Source: Casp-actino8 sp001510455
GTDB taxonomy: Bacteria; Actinomycetota; Acidimicrobiia; Acidimicrobiales; Ilumatobacteraceae
Assembly: GCA_027592035.1 (NCBI GenBank)
Contig: JAQCIK010000004.1
Location: 66,857-130,856, forward strand
DNA length: 64,000 nt
Reading direction: 5' to 3'
A program made the translations under genes and the position numbers. A model generated the notes under the pieces. It made no database searches. It had not been told where the DNA came from and saw only the letters and a program-made list of their open reading frames with translations. The stretch's first letter is position 1, and the number at the start of each line of letters is the position of its first letter. This document shows positions 16,723 through 25,392 of this stretch, in pieces.

Positions 16723-18366
16723 CGGACGCTCGGAGTCGCCTTCCGCGTCAGGTTCGAGTCCTCTGAGGCGTCGACGAAGGGTTCGGAGATGCTCGATCTC
16801 GGGGGCTCGCAGCAACTGGAGCGCACCGAGGTAGGTGATGACACCGACACCGGTGCCAGCGACGAGTCTCAACACGGCACCACCGCCGTCATCGTCGCCG
16901 AAGGCACGCACGGCGAGCCACACCACGGCGCCCATGGCCGCACCGGCAACAACCACCCGAGACAATCCCGTGAGGACGTCGAAGGCCGGAAACGTCGGAA
17001 CCTTGATGCGCAGCACGAGCAGCGTCACCACCGCGGCAGCGAGGTACGAGATGGCGAAGGCGAGACCGAGACCGAGAACGTCGAAGGGTCCGACCAGAGC
17101 GAAGGCGAGCACGATGTTGAGTGCGTTCTGGCCGAGATTGATCACGAACGGTGTGCGTGTGTCCTGGTGGGCGTAGAAGCCACGCAGGGCGAACAAGTAG
17201 ATCGAGTAGCCGATCAGACCGAGCGAGAGTCCAGCGAGGGCGCGTGACGTGGTGTCGGCCGCCGCGGAGTCGAACTGCCCGTGTTGAAGAAGGGCTCCGA
17301 CGATCGGACGGGCCAGAGCCAGGAACCCGAAAGCCGCCGGAATGGTGAGAATTCCGACCAGCCGCACTCCGAGCGCAGTTCGATCCACGAATGCGTCGCG
17401 GTCGCGCCGGGCCACCGCACGCGCCATCTCGGGAATGAACGTGGTGGCGATGCTCATGGCGAGCAGGCCATGTGGGAAGTAGAAGAACGTGGAAGCCTTG
17501 GCGTAGGCGTCCTGACCTCCGCTGCCGGGAACGGCCAGATTCTTCACGATCACCACGGTGACCTGATTGGCGAGGACGTAGCCGAACGTCCAACCCGACA
17601 GGGCAAAAAGACGTTTCACGGCCGGGTGAAGCGGACGGAACCGAAAACGGAAATTCAGACCGGCCTGATGAATGGCGGGCAGGAGGATGAGGGCTTGCAA
17701 CGCGATCCCGCCCGTGGCTCCGAGACCGAGGAGCCAGCGGAACGACGGGCTGTCGAGAACGTCGCGAAGCACCGGTGCCTCGTGGTCGAGAAGTGTGGGC
17801 ACGTAGAGGAGTGAACAGATGATCACCACATTGGCGAGAACGGGTGACCAGGCGGCGGCGAAGAAACGACGTTGGGCGTTGAGAAGCGCTCCGAGGACGG
17901 CCGCGATTCCGTAGAAGAAGATCTGCAGGAGGAAGATCCGTGTGAGTGCGGTGCCGACCGTCCGGAAGTCGTTGGCATCGACCGCAGCGTCGGGACTCAG
18001 CGAGAAGATGCGGAAGATCCACGGCGCGAACACCACGGCGATCGCCGTGATGACGGTGAGAGCAATGATGCTCACTCCGACGACCGCTTCGGCACCGTCG
18101 CGGTCGTCGTCCTCGAGGAGACGGGTGAAGAGCGGCACGAGAGTGGCCGAGAGCACGCCACCGAGAAGTAGCTCGTAGACGGCGTTCGGCGAGTTGTTCG
18201 CGCCGTCGTAGGCGTCGGCCAATGCGGTCTGGCCGATGACGAAACCGAAGACGATCACCTTCAGCATTCCGGTGAGGCGTGAGAGGCCGGTCCCGAGGGC
18301 GACCACGGCGTTCGATCGCAACAGATCGTGCCCGCGCGGGGAGGAGTCCTCGATCGGGTCGGCCAT
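16717..18366 (-). CDS. murJ: Lipid II flippase MurJ (MviN family)
   Basis: Moves lipid II across the cytoplasmic membrane. The 549-residue protein is almost entirely hydrophobic, consistent with 14 membrane segments. It has the family N-terminus ALGTGLSRLTGMLKVIVFGFVIG followed by ADAYDGANNSPNAVYELLLGGVLSA, and RIFLLQIFFYG (positions near 130-140). The short hydrophilic C-terminal tail is acidic. The start ATG lies behind a TACGCT -10 box. There is no attached kinase-like domain as in the mycobacterial MviN fusion. It is not in either wall cluster but shares the window with both. Confidence 0.94.
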   Translation of the reverse strand: MADPIEDSSPRGHDLLRSNAVVALGTGLSRLTGMLKVIVFGFVIGQTALADAYDGANNSPNAVYELLLGGVLSATLVPLFTRLLEDDDRDGAEAVVGVSIIALTVITAIAVVFAPWIFRIFSLSPDAAVDANDFRTVGTALTRIFLLQIFFYGIAAVLGALLNAQRRFFAAAWSPVLANVVIICSLLYVPTLLDHEAPVLRDVLDSPSFRWLLGLGATGGIALQALILLPAIHQAGLNFRFRFRPLHPAVKRLFALSGWTFGYVLANQVTVVIVKNLAVPGSGGQDAYAKASTFFYFPHGLLAMSIATTFIPEMARAVARRDRDAFVDRTALGVRLVGILTIPAAFGFLALARPIVGALLQHGQFDSAAADTTSRALAGLSLGLIGYSIYLFALRGFYAHQDTRTPFVINLGQNALNIVLAFALVGPFDVLGLGLAFAISYLAAAVVTLLVLRIKVPTFPAFDVLTGLSRVVVAGAAMGAVVWLAVRAFGDDDGGGAVLRLVAGTGVGVITYLGALQLLRAPEIEHLRTLRRRLRGLEPDAEGDSERPE

Positions 18367-18373
18367 TCGCTAC

Positions 18374-18379
18374 AGCGTA
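18374..18379 (-). promoter_or_regulatory. -10 box of murJ
   Basis: On the minus strand TACGCT is followed after 7 nt by the murJ ATG, without a Shine-Dalgarno sequence. Confidence 0.45.
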
Positions 18380-18444
18380 GATGTCGTCGGGAAACGGCTC
18401 GGGTTTCGCGACGAACGGGCCTCACGTCACGTCGGGGCATCCAA

Positions 18445-18475
18445 TTGATGGCCTGAACAGGGCAACTTGTAGGGT
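18445..18475 (+). promoter_or_regulatory. Promoter of the MoxR-CoxE operon
   Basis: A TTGATG -35-like box (18445-18450) and a TAGGGT -10 box (18470-18475) are separated by 19 nt. The ATG follows the -10 box after 6 nt, so the transcript would be leaderless. Confidence 0.5.
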
Positions 18476-18481
18476 GAAAAC

Positions 18482-19351
18482 ATGCAACCTCGCTTCGAAT
18501 CGGTCCAACAGGTACGTGACGGTCTTCGTGACGTGAGCTACCTCGCGGACGACGGAATCGCCGGCGTGGCCTTCCTCGCCGACCGGTTGGGCAAGCCCGT
18601 CCTCGTCGAAGGTCCGGCCGGCACCGGAAAGACCCAGCTCGCCAAGAGCATCGCCGAGCTCACCGGCGCCCGACTCATCCGTCTGCAGTGTTACGAGGGT
18701 CTGGACGAGTCGAAGGCGCTCTACGAGTGGAACTACAAGAAGCAGCTGCTGCGCATCCAGGCCGACAAGAACAGCGACTCCTGGAGCGAAGTGCACGACG
18801 ACATCTTCAGTCGTGAGTTCCTCCTCACCCGTCCGTTGCTCGAAGCCATCAGCGCGAGCGATCCGGTCGTTCTCCTCATCGACGAAGTCGACCGCGTCGA
18901 GGTCGAGACCGAAGCTTTGCTACTCGAGATCCTCTCGGAGTATCAGGTGTCGATTCCCGAACTCGGCACGATCACCGCGGCTCAGATCCCACTGGTCTTC
19001 CTCACCTCCAACAACACACGCGAGCTGTCGGAAGCCCTGAAGCGCCGTTGCTTGTACCTGCACGTCGACTACCCGAGCATGGAGCGCGAGAAAGAGATCG
19101 TGTTGGCCAAGGTCGAGGGCATCACCGAGCACCTGGCCGATCAAGTCGCGCGTATCGTGCGGAGTATTCGTCAACTCGATCTGAAGAAGGCGCCGAGTGT
19201 CAGTGAGACTCTCGACTGGGCACGAACCCTGTTGTTGTTGAACGCCGACACCGTCGATGTCGAGACCGCCAAGAGCACCCTTCACGTGCTGTTGAAGTAT
19301 CAGACCGACATTGCGAAGGCGGCCAAGGAACTGTCGGTCGACCCGGCCTGA
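18482..19351 (+). CDS. MoxR-family AAA+ ATPase (CoxD-like)
   Basis: AAA+ ATPase thought to act as a chaperone for assembly of metal enzymes or complexes with a partner VWA protein. Walker A is GPAGTGKTQLAKSIAEL (about residues 44-60), Walker B is VVLLIDEVDR, sensor 1 is VFLTSNNTRELSEALKRRC. The 289-residue size fits. The QCYEGLDESKALYEWNYKKQ stretch after the second strand is characteristic of the CoxD/MoxR branch. The VWA gene follows 18 nt downstream, so the pair forms a module. No molybdenum hydroxylase genes are in the window to show its client. Confidence 0.92.
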   Translation: MQPRFESVQQVRDGLRDVSYLADDGIAGVAFLADRLGKPVLVEGPAGTGKTQLAKSIAELTGARLIRLQCYEGLDESKALYEWNYKKQLLRIQADKNSDSWSEVHDDIFSREFLLTRPLLEAISASDPVVLLIDEVDRVEVETEALLLEILSEYQVSIPELGTITAAQIPLVFLTSNNTRELSEALKRRCLYLHVDYPSMEREKEIVLAKVEGITEHLADQVARIVRSIRQLDLKKAPSVSETLDWARTLLLLNADTVDVETAKSTLHVLLKYQTDIAKAAKELSVDPA

Positions 19352-19369
19352 CCCGACCACCGAGGAATC

Positions 19370-20806
19370 GTGCTCGACCTACTGTCCGGTTTCGTCCAAG
19401 AGCTCCGCAACGCGGGGCTACCTGTGTCGCTCACCGAGAACCTCGACGCCATGGAGGCGGTCCGACACATCCCGATCGAGGATCGTGACGCGTTCAAATA
19501 CGCGCTCGGTGCGACGCTGGTGAAGAACAGTGCGCATTGGAGATCGTTCGAAACCGTCTTCGAGGTCTACTTCTCACTTCGTGGTCCCGAATACGCGTTG
19601 GTCGACGGATCTCCCGAAGAACTCGACGAGTTGTGGCGCGAGATGCAGGAGCAGATGCAGCAGGCCGATGGTCGGGGAGCCTCGGGGGGAATGGAATCCC
19701 TCACTCCCGAAGAAATGGCGCAGATGCTCATGCAAGCGCTCATGAAGGGCGATCAAGCGATGATGAGGGCTCTGGCTCGTCAGGCGGTCCAGCGGTTCGC
19801 CGGCATGGAGCCCGGTCGCCCGGTCGGTGGCACGTACTACTTGTACCGGACTCTGCGGAACCTCGATCTCGACGGCATGTTGCAAAAGCTGATGGACGCC
19901 AGCCGACATGAGGTCGGCGGCGAACTGACTCCTCTCGAAGAGCGCCTCGAACGCGACGAGTACGAAACACGGATCGAGAACTTCAAGAAGGAGATCGAAG
20001 CCGAGATCCGCCGCCGGTTGGTCGCCGATCGCGGCGCCGAGGCCATGGCCAAGACTCTTCGGAAACCGCTGCCCGAAGACGTCGAGTTCATGCACGCCAG
20101 CCGTGACGAGATGGCCCTTCTCAAGAAATCGCTCTACCCCCTCACTCGTAAGTTGGCGGCTCGACTGGCTCGGAAACGCCGACATGGGCGCAAAGGCCCA
20201 CTCGACTTCCGGAACACAGTGCGTCATTCGCTGTCGTACGGTGGCGTACCGGCCGATCCGAAGTTCAAGTATCCGCGACCGGCCAAGCCCGAATTGATGG
20301 TGGTGGCCGACATCTCGGGAAGTGTCGCCGCCTTCGCACGATTCACCTTGATGCTCGTGTACGCGATTCAGAACCAATTCTCGAAAGTGAGATCCTTCGT
20401 CTTCATCGACGGACTCGACGAGGTGACCGACTTCTTCCGCAACACCGAAGACATCACCGAAGCGATCCACCGTGTCAACACCGAAGCCGATGTCGTGTGG
20501 GTCGACGGGCACTCGGACTACGGACACGCCTTCGAGGTGTTCTGGGAGAAATACGGCAAGGATGTCGGCCCGAAGACCACGGTCCTTCTCCTCGGCGACG
20601 CCCGGAACAACTACCACGCGTCGCAGGCGTGGGTCGTGAAGGAGATCGAACAGAAGGCCCGTCACGTCTATTGGTTGAATCCCGAACCGCGTTCGTACTG
20701 GAACACGGGTGACTCGATCGTCGGCGAGTACGGCACCTACACCGATGGGGTCTTCGAGTGCCGCAACCTGCGTCAGTTGGAAGCTTTCGTCGAGAAGTTG
20801 GCCTGA
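19370..20806 (+). CDS. VWA-domain CoxE-like protein
   Basis: Partner of the MoxR ATPase. The N-terminal 250 residues are helical and charged (Met/Gln/Glu-rich around 85-120), and the C-terminal part is a von Willebrand A domain with the metal-ion site D-I-S-G-S in ELMVVADISGSVAAF. The RNTVRHSLSYGGVPADPKFK stretch before it is typical of CoxE-type proteins. Start is GTG with a nearby GAGGAA; 478 residues. Likely role is in assembling or remodelling a protein complex at or near the membrane, but the substrate is unknown. The gene ends two bases before the next start. Confidence 0.88.
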   Translation: MLDLLSGFVQELRNAGLPVSLTENLDAMEAVRHIPIEDRDAFKYALGATLVKNSAHWRSFETVFEVYFSLRGPEYALVDGSPEELDELWREMQEQMQQADGRGASGGMESLTPEEMAQMLMQALMKGDQAMMRALARQAVQRFAGMEPGRPVGGTYYLYRTLRNLDLDGMLQKLMDASRHEVGGELTPLEERLERDEYETRIENFKKEIEAEIRRRLVADRGAEAMAKTLRKPLPEDVEFMHASRDEMALLKKSLYPLTRKLAARLARKRRHGRKGPLDFRNTVRHSLSYGGVPADPKFKYPRPAKPELMVVADISGSVAAFARFTLMLVYAIQNQFSKVRSFVFIDGLDEVTDFFRNTEDITEAIHRVNTEADVVWVDGHSDYGHAFEVFWEKYGKDVGPKTTVLLLGDARNNYHASQAWVVKEIEQKARHVYWLNPEPRSYWNTGDSIVGEYGTYTDGVFECRNLRQLEAFVEKLA

Positions 20807-20807
20807 G

Positions 20808-21437
20808 TTGACGCGGTTCGTCTTCGTGCGGCACGGCGAGTCGCAAGTGACCGTCGATCGGGTGGTGGGTGGCCCGCGTTCGTGTCGCGGACTCTCCGAT
20901 CTCGGACGGGTCCAGGCCGAGAGACTCCGGGATCGCTGGTCGACGCAGCCCGAGTTGTCCTTCGACGCCGTGTACTCGAGCGCCTATCCCCGGGCCCGCG
21001 AGACGGCGGAGATCGTTCTGCCATCGCTCGGACAGATGCCGCTCGAGATCGATGTCGAGCTCGGTGAGCACGATCCCGGTCCCGATTGTGACGGACTGAC
21101 CTACGTTCAATTCGAGGAGAAGTTCGGGAATCCCGATTGGGAGGCCGATCCGTACGGCGTCACCTTCCCGGGCGGGGAGACCATCGCCGAGTTCCAGTTG
21201 CGGATCGGCTCGGCCGTGCGACGCCTCTGTGAGCGCCATCCGGAATCGACGGTCGCCGTCTTCTGCCACGGAGGAGTGATCGACACCGTTCTGCGTCAAT
21301 CTCTCCGAGTCTTCGGCACCGGTCAGTTCGAGATCCACACCAAGAACACTTCGGTGACCGAACTTGAACTCGTCCGTACCGGCCGTTGGAGATTGGTCCG
21401 TTACAACGACGTCGCACACCTCGCCGGTCTGCCATGA
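20808..21437 (+). CDS. Histidine phosphatase family protein (phosphoglycerate-mutase-like)
   Basis: Phosphatase of the 2H/RHG family. The TTG at 20808, directly after the VWA stop, gives the natural N-terminus LTRFVFVRHGES; longer in-frame starts lie inside the VWA gene. The catalytic RHG motif is at about residues 9-11, AYPRARETAEIV is the second phosphate-binding region, and VAVFCHGGVIDTVLR carries the second catalytic His. At 209 residues it has the typical size. Substrate cannot be read from sequence. The stop overlaps the GMC oxidoreductase ATG as ATGA, so the two are probably co-translated. Confidence 0.88.
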   Translation: MTRFVFVRHGESQVTVDRVVGGPRSCRGLSDLGRVQAERLRDRWSTQPELSFDAVYSSAYPRARETAEIVLPSLGQMPLEIDVELGEHDPGPDCDGLTYVQFEEKFGNPDWEADPYGVTFPGGETIAEFQLRIGSAVRRLCERHPESTVAVFCHGGVIDTVLRQSLRVFGTGQFEIHTKNTSVTELELVRTGRWRLVRYNDVAHLAGLP

Positions 21438-22840
21438 CGAGAACCCGAGCCATCGTGATCGGGGCCGGCTCGGCCGGATCGGTGATGGCTCGTCGACTCG
21501 TGGACGCCGATTTCCAAGTGACGCTCGTGGAAGCAGGGCCCGACGGAGTCGCACCACCAGGTGTCGCCAGTTCCTCTTTCTTCGATGCGCTGGCCGAACC
21601 CGGGAGAATCTGGCCCGACCTCATGGCGACACGAGTCTCGGGACGACCGGAGACCCTGTACGCACGAGGTCGCGGAGTGGGCGGGTCGTCGGCGGTGAAC
21701 GCCATGATCGGTCTGTGGGGTGAGCCCGACGACTACGACCGCTGGGAGCGAGATCACTTCTGCACGGGTTGGTCGTGGAAGGACGTTCTTCCGGTCTTCA
21801 AGCGCATGCCGGTGCCCCTGCGTACCCCGCGACTCCACGAAGTCGGTCCGGTCGGTCGTGCGATTGCGTCCATCGGACACGACGAAGGGTGGGTCGAACA
21901 CGTCGGACCAGGAGCCGTCGGACCTCTCGGGCGCGACGTCGGTGCTTGCCGTCTCACTCAGGACACCGAAGGCCGTCGGGTGAGCGCGTTCGGTGCCTAT
22001 GTGTCACCGGTTCGATCCGACCCACGTCTGGTGGTTCGAACCGATGTCGAGGTCGATCGAGTGGCGATCGAGAACGACCGGACGACGGGTGTCGTGCTCG
22101 TCGATGGAACGGTTCTGGACGCCGAAGTGGTGGTCGTCGCGGCCGGGGCGATCGAGACGCCCCGTATCTTGTTGCGATCCGAATTGGAGAACCCACACGT
22201 GGGTGTCGGCATCCAGGATCATGCAGCGGCCACGTTCACCCTCGCCATGAAAGAGGAGTGGAGTGTCGAGGGTCTCGCCGTCGGGGTCGTCGGTCGCTTC
22301 ACGTCGGGTCGAGCGCCCGCTGATCTTCAAGTGCTGCCGATCGATCATCTGGGTCCGGATGCTCCGGGATTGGCCGTCCTCAACGTCGCTCTCATGAACG
22401 TGCACTCGCGTGGAGTCGTCGATCTCGATCGTGTGTCGTTCGACATGCTGAGCGACGAACGTGACCTGGCGACTTTGGTCGACGGTGTTCGAACCATTCG
22501 TCCGTGGTTCGCGAGCCGACCTCTCACCGACGTCGTGTCGGCGGTTCTGATCGACGATCGGGGAACTCCACTCGATGCCCTCGGAAGCGGCGACGACTCA
22601 CTTCGCCAGTGGGTGACCTCGGTGACTGGCGATTACGTGCATGCGGCCGGATCCTGTTCCATGGGGCGTCGTGGTGAGTCGGTCGTCGACCCGTCGGGTC
22701 GTAGTTGGGACGTGGAAGGTCTGTGGCTCGCCGATGCATCGGTCATGCCGCGTCTGCCGCGTGCGAACACTCACCTCCCGACCGTGATGGTGGCCGAGCG
22801 AGTGGCGGAGTTCCTGGTGGGAGCCACCTCAGCGCGGTGA
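21434..22840 (+). CDS. GMC-family FAD oxidoreductase
   Basis: Flavoprotein alcohol dehydrogenase or oxidase of the glucose-methanol-choline family. The FAD-binding GAGSAGSVMARRL motif is at the N-terminus, RGRGVGGSSAVNAMIGLWG is GMC signature 1, VVAAGAIETPRILLRS is signature 2, and the C-terminus has the active-site region HAAGSCSMG and ADASVMPRLPRANTHLPT. The 468 residues are slightly short for the family. Mycofactocin-linked MftG dehydrogenases look similar, but no mycofactocin biosynthesis gene was recognised in this window, so that link is open. ATGA overlap with the preceding phosphatase. Confidence 0.9.
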   Translation: MTRTRAIVIGAGSAGSVMARRLVDADFQVTLVEAGPDGVAPPGVASSSFFDALAEPGRIWPDLMATRVSGRPETLYARGRGVGGSSAVNAMIGLWGEPDDYDRWERDHFCTGWSWKDVLPVFKRMPVPLRTPRLHEVGPVGRAIASIGHDEGWVEHVGPGAVGPLGRDVGACRLTQDTEGRRVSAFGAYVSPVRSDPRLVVRTDVEVDRVAIENDRTTGVVLVDGTVLDAEVVVVAAGAIETPRILLRSELENPHVGVGIQDHAAATFTLAMKEEWSVEGLAVGVVGRFTSGRAPADLQVLPIDHLGPDAPGLAVLNVALMNVHSRGVVDLDRVSFDMLSDERDLATLVDGVRTIRPWFASRPLTDVVSAVLIDDRGTPLDALGSGDDSLRQWVTSVTGDYVHAAGSCSMGRRGESVVDPSGRSWDVEGLWLADASVMPRLPRANTHLPTVMVAERVAEFLVGATSAR

Positions 22841-22875
22841 GCGGCCACTGACGACGGTGCCGTGTCACACCCCTT

Positions 22876-22891
22876 TGGTCCACTTGGACCA
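22876..22891. promoter_or_regulatory. Inverted repeat ending on the start codon of the Cys-rich gene
   Basis: TGGTCC, four bases, GGACCA: a perfect 6-4-6 inverted repeat whose last A is the first base of the ATG at 22891. It could be an operator or a hairpin that covers the start codon. No TANNNT box is evident in front of this gene, which makes the repeat the main candidate control element. Confidence 0.4.
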
Positions 22892-23127
22892 TGAGTTCCT
22901 TCACATCCCGTCCCGGCACGCCGTCGATCGTCATCGATTGTCAGACCTGTGTGGCCAAAGACACCGACGCGTGTACCGATTGCATGGTGTCGTATCTGTG
23001 TCGAGACGAGGCCTCCACTGCCGTGGTCTTCGATCTGGCCGAGTGGCGCGCGGTGCGCGTTCTCGCCGAAGCCGGTCTGGTGCCTACGCTTCGACATCGT
23101 GCGTCCGCTGAAGTCTCCGCCTCCTGA
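22891..23127 (+). CDS. Small cysteine-rich protein, function unknown
   Basis: A 78-residue protein that I do not recognise. Five cysteines lie within 21 residues in the order C17-x2-C20-x7-C28-x2-C31-x5-C37 (within DCQTCVAKDTDACTDCM and YLCRDE), enough to ligate a zinc ion or an iron-sulfur cluster. The C-terminal half is helical with FDLAEWRAVRVLAEAGLVPTLR. There is no signal peptide. Its last 29 nt overlap the QueG-like gene, implying coupling. The gene is real by codon bias, its clean ATG and the cysteine pattern. An accessory electron-transfer or metal-binding role for the downstream Fe-S enzyme is only a guess. Confidence 0.75.
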   Translation: MSSFTSRPGTPSIVIDCQTCVAKDTDACTDCMVSYLCRDEASTAVVFDLAEWRAVRVLAEAGLVPTLRHRASAEVSAS

Positions 23128-24274
23128 CGCCTCCTCGTCCGAATATCTCGAGGAGTTACTCGAGTTCGCCCGATCGCGTGGCCTCGATCGGGTAGGGGTG
23201 ACCGATGCCGGAATTCTCGAACGGTCACGGGTCGCCTTGGTCGACCGACGTGATGCCGGTCTGTCCGACACGATGGGCTTCACCTTCCGCGATCCGATCC
23301 GATCGACCGATCCCGATCGAGCCGTCGAGGGGGCGCGGTCCATTCTCGTCGGGGCTCTCAGTTACGCCGAGATCGCACACGAAGGGCCCGGCGGGGAGAC
23401 ACTCGACGAGTCACCTGACGAGAACGTGGTCTCGGCGCGGGTGGCGCGCTACGCCCGTCACGATTTCTACACGCCGTTGCGGCGTGCGCTTCAGGACGTG
23501 GCGCTACGACTGCGCGCCGATGGATTCCGTGCCGTCGTCTTCGCCGACGAGAACGATCTCGTCGATCGTGAGGTGGCGTGGCGGGCCGGCCTCGGATGGT
23601 GGGGAAAGAACGCCAATCTCCTCCTACCCGGTGCGGGAAGTTGGTTCGTTCTCGGCTCGGTGGTCACGACGGCCCCTCTTCGCGTCTCGACCGGTCGGGC
23701 CGCCGATGGGTGCGGTTCGTGTCGACGATGCCTCGACGATTGTCCCACCGGGGCGATCGTCGCTGACGGCGTCGTCGATGCGCGTCGTTGTCTGGCCTGG
23801 CTCGTGCAAAAGGTCGGCATCTTTCCCCGCGATCACCGAGTCGCACTCGGCGATCGCATCTACGGCTGCGACGACTGTCAGGAGTCGTGTCCGCCCACGG
23901 TTCGTCTGTCGAGTCGGGTCCCGGCCCGTTCGATGGTCGAGGGAACCGGGCCTGTGGTCGACGTGATCGATCTGCTGAAGGCGACCGACGAGCAACTTCT
24001 CGATCGCTACGGAAGATGGTACGTCCCCGAACGTGACCCTCGCTGGCTCCGGCGCAATGCGCTCGTGATTCTCGGCAATGTGGCTCCTGTCCCGGTCAGC
24101 GAATCGGTCCGTATGGTGCTTCACCACTACCTTTCTCACCATGATCCGATGTTGCGGGCTCATGCCGTCTGGGCGGCTCGCCGACTCGGCGCCGACGATC
24201 TCCTCGAACTGGTGCGCAACGACACCCATCCCGATGTCGTCGCTGAAGTGAGTCAGCCGGTTCCGCTGCGATGA
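23099..24274 (+). CDS. QueG-like [4Fe-4S] protein (epoxyqueuosine reductase family)
   Basis: Contains the double [4Fe-4S] module of epoxyqueuosine reductase: GCGSCRRCLDDCPTGAIV and YGCDDCQESCPPT, followed by HEAT-like helices (WLRRNALVILGN, PMLRAHAVWAARRLG). True QueG, a cobalamin enzyme, makes the last step of queuosine in tRNA. Two QueG landmarks differ here: the region after the first cluster reads RRCLAWLVQKVG where QueG usually has CISYLTIE-like residues, and the N-terminal motif before RDP is diverged. No other queuosine gene is in the window. I therefore label it family-level only. The GTG at 23099 is the best start (391 residues), inside the upstream gene. Confidence 0.8.
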   Translation: MRPLKSPPPDASSSEYLEELLEFARSRGLDRVGVTDAGILERSRVALVDRRDAGLSDTMGFTFRDPIRSTDPDRAVEGARSILVGALSYAEIAHEGPGGETLDESPDENVVSARVARYARHDFYTPLRRALQDVALRLRADGFRAVVFADENDLVDREVAWRAGLGWWGKNANLLLPGAGSWFVLGSVVTTAPLRVSTGRAADGCGSCRRCLDDCPTGAIVADGVVDARRCLAWLVQKVGIFPRDHRVALGDRIYGCDDCQESCPPTVRLSSRVPARSMVEGTGPVVDVIDLLKATDEQLLDRYGRWYVPERDPRWLRRNALVILGNVAPVPVSESVRMVLHHYLSHHDPMLRAHAVWAARRLGADDLLELVRNDTHPDVVAEVSQPVPLR

Positions 24275-25392
24275 AGCACCTTCTCGTCACCAACGACTTC
24301 CCGCCCAAGATCGGTGGCATCCAGTCGCTCCTGTGGGAGTGGTGGCGACGTCTTCCACCCGACTCGTTCACGGTTCTGACGAGCCCCTACGCAGGATCCG
24401 AGGAGTTCGACGCGGCTCAGCCGTTTCGCATCGAACGCACGCGCGAACCCGTTCTCTTGCCGCATCCGTGGATGGTGCGTCGTATCGAGTCACTCGCCAC
24501 CGAGGTCGGCGCTGATCTCGTGGTTCTCGACCCCGCCGTACCCCTCGGCATCGTCGGACCTTTCTTGTCCCGTCCGTACGACGTCGTACTGCACGGTGCC
24601 GAAGTGACCGTCCCCGGTCGACTCCCGGTGTCGCGTCAGGTGCTCGGTCGTGTTCTTCGCAAGGCTCGTCACGTGATCGCTGCTGGTGGGTATCCAGCAG
24701 CCGAGGCCGAGCGCGCCGCGGGTCGACCGCTCGACGTGACGGTCGTGCCTCCGGGGGTCGACATCGAACGTTTCGTCCCCCTCGAGCCCGACGCCCGAGT
24801 CGCGGCTCGACGACATTTCGGACTCGACGACGACGCCGAAGTCGTGGTCGCCGTGAGTCGACTCGTCCCTCGCAAGGGTTTCGACACGGCGATCCGAGCA
24901 GTGGCCCGCCTGTCGGCCCGTCGTCCGGATCTCGTCCTCGTCATTGCCGGAGCCGGTCGGGATCGCGAGCGTCTCGAGAAGTTGGCCAGCGCGGAATCAG
25001 CACCCGTACGTTTCCTCGGTCGTGTGTCGAACGACGATCTTCCGATCCTCTACGGGTGTGCCGACGTCTCGGTGATGATGTGTCGCAATCGTTGGGCCGG
25101 ACTCGAACAGGAAGGTTTCGGCATCGTCTTCGTCGAGGCGGCAGCGTGTGGTGTGCCGGCGATCGCCGGCGCGAGCGGAGGTGCGGCCGAGGCGGTGGCC
25201 GACGGAGTCACCGGTTTCGTCGTGGCCGACCCGCGCGATGTCGCAGAGGTCGTGAGTCGTCTCGACCACATGCTCTCCCAACCCGACCGGCGGGTCGCCA
25301 TGGGTCGCGCCGCTCGTGAACGAGTCGAATCCGAATTCTCGTACGACGTCTTGTCGCAACGTCTCGGACGTGCTCTCGGGGTGTGGTCGTGA
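24271..25392 (+). CDS. pimB: GT4 glycosyltransferase, PimB-like mannosyltransferase
   Basis: GT-B glycosyltransferase whose N-terminus MKHLLVTNDFPPKIGGIQS is characteristic of PimB', the enzyme that adds the second mannose to phosphatidyl-inositol monomannoside on the cytosolic face of the membrane. GT4 motifs are present: PPGVDIERFVP, VSRLVPRKGFDTAIRAVARL, and the donor-binding EQEGFGIVFVEAAACGVPAIAG. The 373-residue length fits. The ATG overlaps the QueG-like stop as ATGA. Together with the Ppm1-like and inositol-phosphatase-like enzymes encoded at 35-37 kb it suggests mannosylated inositol lipids. Exact acceptor is inferred from family. Confidence 0.82.
   Translation: MKHLLVTNDFPPKIGGIQSLLWEWWRRLPPDSFTVLTSPYAGSEEFDAAQPFRIERTREPVLLPHPWMVRRIESLATEVGADLVVLDPAVPLGIVGPFLSRPYDVVLHGAEVTVPGRLPVSRQVLGRVLRKARHVIAAGGYPAAEAERAAGRPLDVTVVPPGVDIERFVPLEPDARVAARRHFGLDDDAEVVVAVSRLVPRKGFDTAIRAVARLSARRPDLVLVIAGAGRDRERLEKLASAESAPVRFLGRVSNDDLPILYGCADVSVMMCRNRWAGLEQEGFGIVFVEAAACGVPAIAGASGGAAEAVADGVTGFVVADPRDVAEVVSRLDHMLSQPDRRVAMGRAARERVESEFSYDVLSQRLGRALGVWS

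Noticed and set aside
21434..23127. The GMC oxidoreductase and Cys-rich protein as part of a mycofactocin system
   Set aside because: No MftB, MftC or short precursor with the expected C-terminus is recognisable here. The small protein's cysteine pattern does not fit the precursor peptide.
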